NCBI RefSeq assembly: GCF_017897595.1
Contig: NZ_JAGKIK010000002.1
Span: 372,001-436,000 of the forward strand
DNA: 64,000 bases
Direction: 5' to 3'
Source of the DNA: Aquimarina sp. U1-2
Lineage (GTDB): Bacteria; Bacteroidota; Bacteroidia; Flavobacteriales; Flavobacteriaceae
Below the pieces are notes generated by a model. The model saw only the letters and a list, made by a program, of their open reading frames with translations. It was not told where the DNA came from and made no database searches. The position numbers and the translations under genes were made by a program. Position 1 is the stretch's first letter, and every line of letters starts with the position of its first letter. Of this stretch, positions 53,481 through 61,194 are shown piece after piece.

Positions 53481-54185
53481 TTATTGATGGCATTCAAAAT
53501 CTGCAGATATAATTTCTACCACTGGTTTTGGGGAAATATATGGAATACCCAGCCCCATGCCTCTTATCATAAAAAGTAGCCCCATCAAAACAACCACAAC
53601 AGGTACTATTTTTTGAATATACTTTCTTGTTTTTGAAGACAAAAAATTACCGGCATATACAGTAATGGTCATTAATGGAATGGTTCCTAACCCAAAAAAA
53701 ATCATGTACAAACTACTTTGTAGCATGCCTGCAGAGGCAATAGCACCAAAAATGGCAACATAAACTAGTCCGCAAGGTAAAAAACCATTTAAAAAGCCTA
53801 TCGTTAAAAATGTATCAGGACTTTTCTTTTTAAGGGTTTTGCCTAGAGAATTTTTGATCTTCGAAATTATAGCATAGACAGTTTTGGAGGCCGAATAATG
53901 TAATAGCGATGAAAAGGGTATCAAAACCGTAAGAATCATCAACGCCCCGATAGCGATAGAAAGTCCTTGTTGTAATCCAAAAATGTTTAAACTTTTGCCT
54001 ATCAAGCCAAAAAACAAACCTAAAGTACCATATGCAAATAACCTTCCTATATGGTACAGCATTATTCGATACGATTTTTGAAGCAAATTTGAGGTATGTA
54101 CAGGAAGCATAAACGCAATAGGGCCACACATCCCGACACAATGAAAACTACCAAACAGTCCTAATAGTATAGCAGATAACAACAT
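53481..54185 (-). CDS. Sulfite exporter TauE/SafE-family membrane protein (cbb3-associated)
   Basis: The 234-residue polytopic protein has a Cys-rich start (GSFHCVGMCGPIAFMLP) and a second FLPCGLVYVAIFGAI motif, six or so membrane segments, and a C-terminal His/Cys (DFECHQ). Such proteins are common beside cco genes in Bacteroidota and may export a metal or sulfur compound or take part in copper delivery to cbb3 oxidase. The position just downstream of ccoH supports a link to that oxidase. The actual substrate is not known. Confidence 0.82.
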   Translation of the reverse strand: MLLSAILLGLFGSFHCVGMCGPIAFMLPVHTSNLLQKSYRIMLYHIGRLFAYGTLGLFFGLIGKSLNIFGLQQGLSIAIGALMILTVLIPFSSLLHYSASKTVYAIISKIKNSLGKTLKKKSPDTFLTIGFLNGFLPCGLVYVAIFGAIASAGMLQSSLYMIFFGLGTIPLMTITVYAGNFLSSKTRKYIQKIVPVVVVLMGLLFMIRGMGLGIPYISPKPVVEIISADFECHQ

Positions 54186-54187
54186 TT

Positions 54188-54380
54188 AACCCGGACTATG
54201 TATTAGAATTTCGTAATGAGGGTTGAAATGCCAATAAAAACAAGTGTTTTCTCAATTTTAGCATAGCAGTTTACCCTGAGCGGAGTCGAAGGGCTACGGT
54301 GAAATTGAAAAATACAGCGCAGCGTTTGTTTTTGAAGGTATATCAAGCCGTAATAGATTTTATAATGCATAATCCGGGTT
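54188..54380. repeat. Family A palindromic repeat, long copy with perfect termini
   Basis: Starts AACCCGGACTATGTATTAGA and ends ATAATGCATAATCCGGGTT. It lies exactly between ccoH and the SafE gene: the ccoH stop codon overlaps its last base. Confidence 0.78.
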
Positions 54381-54826
54381 TAATAAATTATAGATTCTTT
54401 TAAGAGGTAAGGGGTGTTTTGGTATGTCCAATCTACGGTGATATCCCAGCGTCCTTCTACAATATATTCATCGGGGATCAAAAACTTATGATGTTCAAGT
54501 GCAATAGGAATTTGAAAATCCAGTTGTTGATCTGACGGCCTGTACATGTAAATAGTTCCTGAAATCGTGACATAATCTTTATCTTCTGGAAAGGTAACAA
54601 GTATACCCTGGGGTAGTTTTTGAATAGCAACCTTATGTTTTAAGGCTCTTGCATTTTTTTCAGCATTCATTTCTTGCTGAAAATTCAGTTCTTTTTTATA
54701 ATACTCTTTGGTCACCAGATCATGCTGGTACTTATCGTGCATATTCATTTTTACTACAAAGTACATGACAAAAGAGATAAACCCTATAAATACAAGTACA
54801 ATAGATGTGCCCCAGTTTATTTTCAT
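54380..54826 (-). CDS. ccoH: CcoH/FixH-like cbb3 assembly protein
   Basis: The protein of 148 residues (start chosen at ATG 54826, MKINWGTSIVLVFIGFISFV) has one N-terminal membrane segment and a periplasmic domain with AxxYYKKELNFQQEMN. These features match FixH, which helps assemble the cbb3 oxidase. An upstream start at 54898 would add 24 charged residues before the membrane segment and is less typical. It follows ccoG, 409 bases away across a family C repeat, and is followed by SafE. Confidence 0.82.
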   Translation of the reverse strand: MKINWGTSIVLVFIGFISFVMYFVVKMNMHDKYQHDLVTKEYYKKELNFQQEMNAEKNARALKHKVAIQKLPQGILVTFPEDKDYVTISGTIYMYRPSDQQLDFQIPIALEHHKFLIPDEYIVEGRWDITVDWTYQNTPYLLKESIIY

Positions 54827-55235
54827 AGGTTTTGTTTTTTGAGTTTTTAAGAGATGAGTTTTCCTATTTTTAGAAGGCTTGATTACTACCTCTTTCATTA
54901 ATTTTTTGATTGTCCGTTATTATACCTAAAATTTAACTGAGAAGTCATCCTGAATTCATTTCAGGATCTCATTAAGTGTATTTTCAGTACATTGAGATGA
55001 GAAGCTGAAACGAGCCTGTGCTGAACTCGTTTCAGTATTCAACTTGACGCAAACCGTTTAGTTTAAATTACGGATATTCGTATTAAATTTTTTAATTTTT
55101 AAGTTTGATTTTTAGTTCATCAGTAAAATTCTAAATTATTGAAAATCCATTTTTTTTTTAAAATCTACACATTCTATGTACGATAATCTAAAGTGCTAGT
55201 CATCTCAAAGCGAAGCGTGCTTACATACGCACATG
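54827..55235. other. Gap of 409 bases between ccoG and ccoH
   Basis: It is mostly occupied by a family C repeat (54906-55080). No gene was seen. Confidence 0.5.
54906..55080. repeat. Dispersed repeat, family C, copy 2
   Basis: TTGATTGTCCGTTATTATAC, then GTCATCCTGAATTCATTTCA, the inverted CTGAAACGAGCCTGTGCTGA and a TTACGGATATTCG end. Its outer borders match those at 43331-43478. Confidence 0.7.
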
Positions 55236-56660
55236 CTACCGATAACTTCTAGGGCCTAAAAATGCTGCTGTAGTGGTTTCAATCAACTTATTATTGCTGT
55301 AAACCCCTATTTTTACTTTATTCTTATCGCTATTTAGCGTTGCAGCGTTGATTTCTACAAATAATGTCCCCTCTGCCAAACCTTGTTTAGGCACCGTAAA
55401 GTTTTGATGAGTAACCAATTCGATGGTTCCCTTGTGTGATAATAATGTAAAGTACACATCTTTAATATCATTCGTCGTTTTATTTATCAGTTTAAATGTA
55501 TATACATTACTTATCACATTATTTTCTTTTCTTTCATAAAGTTGTCCCGGTAACCTAAGGATATTAGCTTCTACATCGTTTCTTAGAAACAGCATACCAA
55601 TTAAAACACCGGTAAGAATAGTAAGCACAGCACTGTAGCCTTTCAATCTGGGGGTAAATGTGAACTTTGCTTTGTTAGCAATATTTTCTTCACTTGCATA
55701 TCGTATCAACCCTTTCGGAAGATTAACACTTGACATGATATGATCACATGCATCGATACATGCGGTACAATTCACACATTCTAGTTGTGTACCATTGCGA
55801 ATATCAATTCCCGTAGGGCAAACGTGAACGCACTGAAAGCAATCAATACAATCTCCTTTTCCGGTTACAGAGCGGTCCTCATTTTTTTTGAACTTTGCCC
55901 TTCCTGTTTCTTTTTCTCCTCGTTTGTAATCGTATGCGACAACAATTGATTTTGAATCCAGTAATACTCCCTGTAACCTACCATACGGACAGGCAATGAT
56001 ACATACCTGTTCCCTAAACCAAGCAAATACAAAATAGAAAACTGCAGTAAAAATGAGTAGTGAAATTAAAGTGCTTACATGCTCAAAAGGACCCTCTATA
56101 AAGATATATTGAATCAAGGTATCGCTACCTATCAGATACGCTAAAAAAACATTGGCGATGAGAAAAGAGATGATAAAAAAGATAATCCATTTTATCATTC
56201 TCTTCTTGATTTTTTCGACGTTCCAGGGTTGTTTGTCTAGCCGAATTTGTTTTCCTCGATCCCCTTCGATCCAGTACTCTATTCGCCGAAAGACCATTTC
56301 CATAAAAATAGTCTGGGGGCATATCCATCCACAAAACAATCTGCCAAAAGCAACGGTAAATAAGGTAATAAAGATGACCCCTATGATCATAGAAATGACA
56401 AATAAGTGAAAATCTTGTGGCCAAAAAGGAGCACCAAAAATAGTAAACCTCCGTTCCAGAATGTTAAAAAGTAAGAACTGGTTGCCATTTACCTTTATAA
56501 AAGGTGCCGCAAAAAGAAAGATTAATAAACCATAGCTTACCCATTTTCGATATTCGTAAAATATACCATTGGGTTGTTTAGGGTAGATCCAAGCTCGCTT
56601 GCCTTCTGCATTTACAGTAGCTATTGAATCTCTAAATTTTTCATTCGTTGGTGTTTCCAA
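55236..56660 (-). CDS. ccoG: CcoG/FixG (RdxA)-type copper/iron-sulfur protein of cbb3 assembly
   Basis: The 474-residue protein has about five membrane segments, a FixG-type CGWICPQTIFMEMVFRRIEY and ferredoxin cluster motifs CIDCFQCVHVCPTG and CVNCTACIDACD, then a C-terminal immunoglobulin-like domain (FTVPKQGLAEGT). CcoG reduces Cu(II) for delivery to the cbb3 oxidase. It lies 160 bases after ccoP; the intervening gap (56661-56820) carries a short repeat. Everything matches the canonical family. Confidence 0.93.
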   Translation of the reverse strand: METPTNEKFRDSIATVNAEGKRAWIYPKQPNGIFYEYRKWVSYGLLIFLFAAPFIKVNGNQFLLFNILERRFTIFGAPFWPQDFHLFVISMIIGVIFITLFTVAFGRLFCGWICPQTIFMEMVFRRIEYWIEGDRGKQIRLDKQPWNVEKIKKRMIKWIIFFIISFLIANVFLAYLIGSDTLIQYIFIEGPFEHVSTLISLLIFTAVFYFVFAWFREQVCIIACPYGRLQGVLLDSKSIVVAYDYKRGEKETGRAKFKKNEDRSVTGKGDCIDCFQCVHVCPTGIDIRNGTQLECVNCTACIDACDHIMSSVNLPKGLIRYASEENIANKAKFTFTPRLKGYSAVLTILTGVLIGMLFLRNDVEANILRLPGQLYERKENNVISNVYTFKLINKTTNDIKDVYFTLLSHKGTIELVTHQNFTVPKQGLAEGTLFVEINAATLNSDKNKVKIGVYSNNKLIETTTAAFLGPRSYR

Positions 56661-56722
56661 TTTAAAATAGATTTTCTAATATATAAAGCGCGTTCAACAC
56701 AGACTATACCATAGAAATTAAC

Positions 56723-56801
56723 GAGACAAAGCTGGGATTTAGGATGAGGAGATTTTCATGCTAAACACCCTCACCTTAATCTTCTCCCGCGAGGGAGAGG
56801 A
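56723..56801. repeat. Dispersed repeat, family D (ACCCTCACC type), copy 1
   Basis: GAGACAAAGCTGGGATTTAG and AACACCCTCACCTTAATCTT with CTCCCGCGAGGGAG hairpin. A copy is at 58029-58105. Confidence 0.65.
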
Positions 56802-56820
56802 TATCCTATCATTTTTGTAA

Positions 56821-57780
56821 TTACTCAACTACTACCACAGCTGTCGAATCTGACACTGTTTTGGGGGTTTCATCATTCTTAGGCACTTCTTTTGGGAGCG
56901 CATCTGGATCTACCCATAGTTCGCCCTGGGGCTCCTTAGGAGCTGCGGGTGTAGTACCTACCAAAGTGAGTACATAACTGGCTACCTGAGCCATTTCAAT
57001 AGGTTTCAAAGTCTGTTTCCAGGCTACCATCCCTTTTCCATCTCTTCCTCCTTCAGAAATAGTTTGAAAAACATTTTTAATTCCACCTCCTAAAATCCAA
57101 TAGTCATCAGTAAGATTAGGTCCAATACCCCCACCACCATCTGCCTTGTGACAGGCTACGCAATTGGCGGTAAAAATAGCTTTCCCTGCACTTATATCAG
57201 CGGCATCTGTAAGCAATGCCACGGTATTGATATCAACCAGATTTTTAGCCGTCTTTTTATAGGCTTCGATAGCAATTTGAGCCTGTGCTACTTCGGTTTT
57301 GTATTCTTCGGTTTGCGTATAATCATTGAAAACGTGAAAACGAGCCAAATAGATCACTGCGAATACGATCGTTGCATAAAAACCATATACCCACCAGGGT
57401 GGTAGATTATTATCTAGTTCTTTAATACCATCATAATTATGATCGAGTATGATATCCTCTTCTTCGGCAACCGGTTTGCTATCTACTAGTTTAGCATAAG
57501 TGTCTTTAATCCATTTAAATTGTTTTTCTTTCTTAATTTTTGCTGTAAGAAGATATCGTTCTTGTGCCTCAGGTTTTAAAGAGCGAAACAAAATATTTTT
57601 TAAGGCCTCCAAACTGATTTCTATGGCTATCATAAAGAGAAATACCATTCCTAAAACCAGCCAGGTTAATGGTTGTGCTATAAAAGCAGATTGATCACCT
57701 GATGCTACGGTTGCTTCTAATAGTACGTAGGTGATACATAAAAATAAAATAATACGTATGTAGGATGCGGTACTTCTCAT
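56821..57780 (-). CDS. ccoP: cbb3 oxidase subunit CcoP (single-heme type)
   Basis: The 319-residue protein has two membrane segments near the N-terminus and middle (about 8-60 and 130-150), the CcoP phrase DGIKELDNNLPPWWVYGFYA, and one heme c site CVACH with the ligand Met candidate in KGMVAWKQTL. Proteobacterial CcoP has two hemes; Bacteroidota versions often have one, as here. It starts two bases after ccoQ. The C-terminus is Pro/acidic-rich. Its function is electron transfer to CcoNO. Confidence 0.92.
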   Translation of the reverse strand: MRSTASYIRIILFLCITYVLLEATVASGDQSAFIAQPLTWLVLGMVFLFMIAIEISLEALKNILFRSLKPEAQERYLLTAKIKKEKQFKWIKDTYAKLVDSKPVAEEEDIILDHNYDGIKELDNNLPPWWVYGFYATIVFAVIYLARFHVFNDYTQTEEYKTEVAQAQIAIEAYKKTAKNLVDINTVALLTDAADISAGKAIFTANCVACHKADGGGGIGPNLTDDYWILGGGIKNVFQTISEGGRDGKGMVAWKQTLKPIEMAQVASYVLTLVGTTPAAPKEPQGELWVDPDALPKEVPKNDETPKTVSDSTAVVVVE

Positions 57781-57782
57781 AA

Positions 57783-57962
57783 TTAAATATGATTTTCAGT
57801 GTCTAGTGGAATATTACTTACCGTTTTGATGTGTTCTTTTTTTGCTGTGAGTACCCACCAGAACAGTACTGCAAAAAAGATGAAAAAAATGAGTAATGAA
57901 ATCACAGGATAAACTTCAATACCTTCAATACTTTCCATATGTCCTTTTACAAATTTTAGCAT
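57783..57962 (-). CDS. ccoQ: Short cbb3 oxidase subunit CcoQ
   Basis: This gene of 59 codons is read from ATG 57962: MLKFVKGHMESIEGIEVYPV, then a hydrophobic segment of about 18 residues (ISLLIFFIFFAVLFWWVL) and TAKKEHIKTVSN, ending at TAA 57783-57785. One short membrane helix followed by a basic tail is characteristic of CcoQ. It is located between ccoNO and ccoP, and the stop is two bases before ccoP. The gene is very short, so database calls may miss it. Confidence 0.85.
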   Translation of the reverse strand: MLKFVKGHMESIEGIEVYPVISLLIFFIFFAVLFWWVLTAKKEHIKTVSNIPLDTENHI

Positions 57963-58028
57963 GATTTTATTCTTTTAGTAGCTATTTGTGATTCCTTCAG
58001 CTCGATCGACATTGCAATAGCAATAAAT

Positions 58029-58105
58029 GAGACAGGGCTTGATTTAGGATCAGGTGAGTCATAGTAAACACCCTCACCTTAATCTTCTCCCTTGGGGGAG
58101 AGGAG
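58029..58105. repeat. Dispersed repeat, family D, copy 2
   Basis: GAGACAGGGCTTGATTTAGG and AAACACCCTCACCTTAATCT with a CTCCC...GGGAG hairpin. It lies between ccoNO and ccoQ. Confidence 0.65.
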
Positions 58106-58130
58106 ATTTATGAATCAAATTAGAATTACG

Positions 58131-60326
58131 TTACTTTTCATTTTCTACAATATCGTCTTTGACCTTAATATCGGTTCCTAATCGTTGGATATAGGCTATC
58201 AAGGCAATCACTTCTCGATTTCTCATTTCAATAAAAGACAATCCGTTTTCTTGGGCATATTTTTTATCGGCTTCATAGGTTTTCGCGAAATCAGGATCGG
58301 TATATAGATTTTTTTCAATCTGAGTAGCCTGCTCATCCATCCATTGTTGAGCGCGGGCAATTTCTTCTGGAGTGTAAGGAACACCCAATGCTACCATTGC
58401 TTTCATTTTTGTCTCGGTTTGAGAGCGATCAAGTTCATTTGCTATGAGCCATTTATAACTTGGCATGATAGATCCCGAAGAAGTACTTTGCGGGTCATAA
58501 AAATGGTTGAGGTGCCAGTTATCTGAATATTTTCCGCCGACACGCATCAAATCTGGTCCGGTACGTTTGCTTCCCCATAGAAATGGATGATCATATACAT
58601 ATTCTCCTGCTTTAGAATACGCTCCGTAACGCTCTACTTCACTTCTAAAGGGTCGTATCATCTGCGAATGACAAGAAACACAGCTTTCTCTGATATAGAG
58701 ATCTCTACCTTCTAATTCTAGTGGTGTATACGGTTTAACACTGGTTATGGTAGGAATATTAGAATCAACCATCAATGTAGGAATGATTTGTACAGCTCCT
58801 CCTATTAGAATGGCGATGGTAGCAAAAATGGTAAGTTTTACCGGCCTTCTTTCTAGCCAGGTGTGATATCCCTCTTTTGAAGTTCTATGTGGTGTCACTT
58901 TTGTAAGGGGTGCAGCTTCAGCCAATTCATCACTTACAGTACTACCATTTTTTACTGTTTTTATTACGTTATACAGCATTACGAAAATCCCAATAATGTA
59001 GATGCTTCCGCCAATAGCACGCATCCAATACATAGGGATAATTTCATTAACAGTCTCCAGGAAATTACCATATACCAAACTTCCGTCAGGATTAAATTGT
59101 TTCCACATAGAAGCTTGTACAAAACCTGCAACATACATGGGCAGCGCATACATGATTATTCCTAAAGTGCCTAGCCAAAAATGAGTATTCGCCAATCCCG
59201 TCGACCATAGTTTGGTTTTACACAATCTAGGCACTAGCCAATACACCATCCCAAAAGTTAAAAATCCATTCCACGCCAAAGCACCTACATGAACATGCGC
59301 AATAACCCAATCGCTAAAGTGTGCAATGGCGTTCACATTTTTTAGGGAAAGCATAGGTCCTTCAAAAGTAGCCATACCATATCCTGTGATAGCCACTACC
59401 ATAAATTTTAATACGGGATCAGTACGTACTTTATCCCAGGCACCACGAAGCGTAAGTAACCCATTAATCATTCCACCCCAGGATGGTGCTATTAGCATGA
59501 CCGAAAAGGCAACACCAAGGTTTTGAGCCCAATCTGGCAGGGATGAATATAATAAGTGATGCGGTCCCGCCCAGATATAAATAAATATGAGAGACCAAAA
59601 GTGTACAATTGATAACCGGTACGAATATACCGGGCGATTTGCTGCCTTCGGAATAAAATAATACATCAAACCTAGAAAGGGTGTAGTTAAGAAAAATGCT
59701 ACTGCGTTATGACCATACCACCATTGTACCAATGCATCTTGAACCCCGGCATACACTGAATAACTTTTTAAAGCACTTACCGGAAGCTCTAGACTGTTAA
59801 AAATATGAAGAACGGCAACAGTAACTACGGTAGCCAGGTAAAACCAAATGGCAACATATAGGTGTCGTTGTCTTCTTTTTAGAATAGTCCCGATGAGATT
59901 CCAGCCAAAAACTACCCAAATGATAGCGATAGCAATATCAAAAGGCCATTCGAGCTCTGCATATTCTTTTGAAGTTGTAAATCCTAAAGGGAGTGTGATT
60001 GCAGCGCCTACAATAATTAATTGCCATCCCCAAAAATTAATAGCACTAAGGGTGTCGCTAAACATTCGCGCTTTAAGCAAACGTTGGGTAGAGTAATAGA
60101 CACCGGCATAAATGGCGTTACCAACAAAAGCAAAAATAACAGCATTGGTATGTAAGGGTCTCAATCTACCAAAACTTAACCAGGATATGCCATCGGTAAG
60201 ATTGGGGAATAAAAACATGAATGCCAGTAATAGCCCTACAGACATCCCTACAATTCCCCAAAGCAGTGTGGCGTACAAGAATTTTTTTACGATGTTATTA
60301 TCGTAATAGAATTGTTCTATTTCCAT
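58131..60326 (-). CDS. ccoNO: Fused cbb3 cytochrome oxidase subunits I and II (CcoN-CcoO)
   Basis: The 731-residue protein fuses CcoN (residues about 1-470) and CcoO (about 510-725). CcoN has 12 hydrophobic segments and His ligands in [35 protein letters not shown] and [15 protein letters not shown]. CcoO has one anchor and a heme c site CVSCHSQ with an axial Met in GSIMPSYKW. It is the high-affinity oxygen-reducing proton pump of micro-oxic respiration. The fused arrangement is known in Bacteroidota. It starts one base after ccoS. Confidence 0.95.
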   Translation of the reverse strand: MEIEQFYYDNNIVKKFLYATLLWGIVGMSVGLLLAFMFLFPNLTDGISWLSFGRLRPLHTNAVIFAFVGNAIYAGVYYSTQRLLKARMFSDTLSAINFWGWQLIIVGAAITLPLGFTTSKEYAELEWPFDIAIAIIWVVFGWNLIGTILKRRQRHLYVAIWFYLATVVTVAVLHIFNSLELPVSALKSYSVYAGVQDALVQWWYGHNAVAFFLTTPFLGLMYYFIPKAANRPVYSYRLSIVHFWSLIFIYIWAGPHHLLYSSLPDWAQNLGVAFSVMLIAPSWGGMINGLLTLRGAWDKVRTDPVLKFMVVAITGYGMATFEGPMLSLKNVNAIAHFSDWVIAHVHVGALAWNGFLTFGMVYWLVPRLCKTKLWSTGLANTHFWLGTLGIIMYALPMYVAGFVQASMWKQFNPDGSLVYGNFLETVNEIIPMYWMRAIGGSIYIIGIFVMLYNVIKTVKNGSTVSDELAEAAPLTKVTPHRTSKEGYHTWLERRPVKLTIFATIAILIGGAVQIIPTLMVDSNIPTITSVKPYTPLELEGRDLYIRESCVSCHSQMIRPFRSEVERYGAYSKAGEYVYDHPFLWGSKRTGPDLMRVGGKYSDNWHLNHFYDPQSTSSGSIMPSYKWLIANELDRSQTETKMKAMVALGVPYTPEEIARAQQWMDEQATQIEKNLYTDPDFAKTYEADKKYAQENGLSFIEMRNREVIALIAYIQRLGTDIKVKDDIVENEK

Positions 60327-60327
60327 A

Positions 60328-60522
60328 TTAAGATTGTTTACTATTGGTGCTTTTTGAAGGGGTGTTTTTACGTTCTTTCACCAATTCATCCTCAAAAAGA
60401 ATTCGTATTGAAGGAGTGTACATGTCGTCGTACTGACCGTTTTTTACCGAAATGATAAAGCCTATAAAAAAGAGTATCGCAACGACAATACTTATCGTTA
60501 AGAGTACATAAATGACACCCAT
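60328..60522 (-). CDS. ccoS: CcoS cbb3 assembly protein
   Basis: The 64-residue protein has one membrane segment near the N-terminus ([20 protein letters not shown]), a short loop ([21 protein letters not shown]) and a charged tail. This is the CcoS family, needed to insert the heme and copper into cbb3 oxidase. It leads the ccoS-ccoNO-ccoQ-ccoP operon. An FNR-like box and perfect -7 element precede it. Confidence 0.9.
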   Translation of the reverse strand: MGVIYVLLTISIVVAILFFIGFIISVKNGQYDDMYTPSIRILFEDELVKERKNTPSKSTNSKQS

Positions 60523-60541
60523 ACTTTTTTTGTTTACGCCT

Positions 60542-60584
60542 CAAATGTATGTGTGAATATTTTCTTAAAAAATGATATTTGTCA
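60542..60584 (-). promoter_or_regulatory. FNR-like box plus -7 element before ccoS
   Basis: On the minus strand, TGACAAATATCA (60584-60573) is followed 24 nt later by TACATTTG (60549-60542), a perfect TAnnTTTG. The ccoS start is 20 bases further on. This is the strongest functional match in the set. Confidence 0.72.
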
Positions 60585-60588
60585 GGTT

Positions 60589-61194
60589 TTATATATACTC
60601 AAAAAAGGTTGTTCTCGTCCATGAGTAGTTGGATAGTAAAGAATACAGGGTAGATTTGTAGATATTATTTTTGCTATCTTTTTCTGTAAATGACATTTTC
60701 AATGGTTTGATAATGTAGCCGCCCCAATGTTCGGGTTTGGGAACCGAAGTATTATTAAATGTTTTGGCATACTTTTTCAATTGGTTGTCAAGGACATCGC
60801 GTGAGGCGATTATTTGGCTTTGTTGTGAAGCCCAAGCACTTAGTTGACTACCTTTGGGTCTGGATTCAAAATATCCTTCGGCCATATTTTTGGCTATTTT
60901 TTCTGCTTTTCCCTCAATCATAATTTGACGACCCGAAGTCATCCAATTAAATGAAATGCATACGTTGTTCGTATAGGCTATTGCTTTTCCCTTTTCACTA
61001 TGATAATTCGTGAAAAAAATAAAACCTTCCCAAGTAAACTTTTTTAATAATACGATTCTACTTTTTGGAAACCCATCTTCTCCAACTGTAGTGAATAGCA
61101 TAGCATTTGCCTCGTCTTCAGGATGCGCTGTGTCTACCTCGTAGAACCATTGTTGAAAATGCTCCATGGGATTATGATTTTCTCGAATGTTCAT
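60589..61194 (-). CDS. pdxH: Pyridoxamine 5'-phosphate oxidase-like flavoprotein with altered C-terminus
   Basis: The 201-residue protein (start at ATG 61194, overlapping the ccoI stop as ATGA) has PdxH motifs ANAMLFTTV, SRIVLLK, RQIMIEGKAE and RPKGSQLSAWASQQSQ, plus PEHWGGYIIKP. The usual end (EFWQG, RLHDR, RLxP), which supplies substrate-binding Arg and His, is absent and replaced by a diverged tail (IYKSTLYSLLSNYSWTR). So FMN binding looks intact but PNP/PMP oxidation is uncertain. Coupling with ccoI is unusual. Confidence 0.75.
   Translation of the reverse strand: MNIRENHNPMEHFQQWFYEVDTAHPEDEANAMLFTTVGEDGFPKSRIVLLKKFTWEGFIFFTNYHSEKGKAIAYTNNVCISFNWMTSGRQIMIEGKAEKIAKNMAEGYFESRPKGSQLSAWASQQSQIIASRDVLDNQLKKYAKTFNNTSVPKPEHWGGYIIKPLKMSFTEKDSKNNIYKSTLYSLLSNYSWTRTTFFEYI

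Noticed and set aside
54827..54898. Upstream start for ccoH
   Set aside because: It adds 24 charged residues before the membrane segment, unlike FixH proteins.
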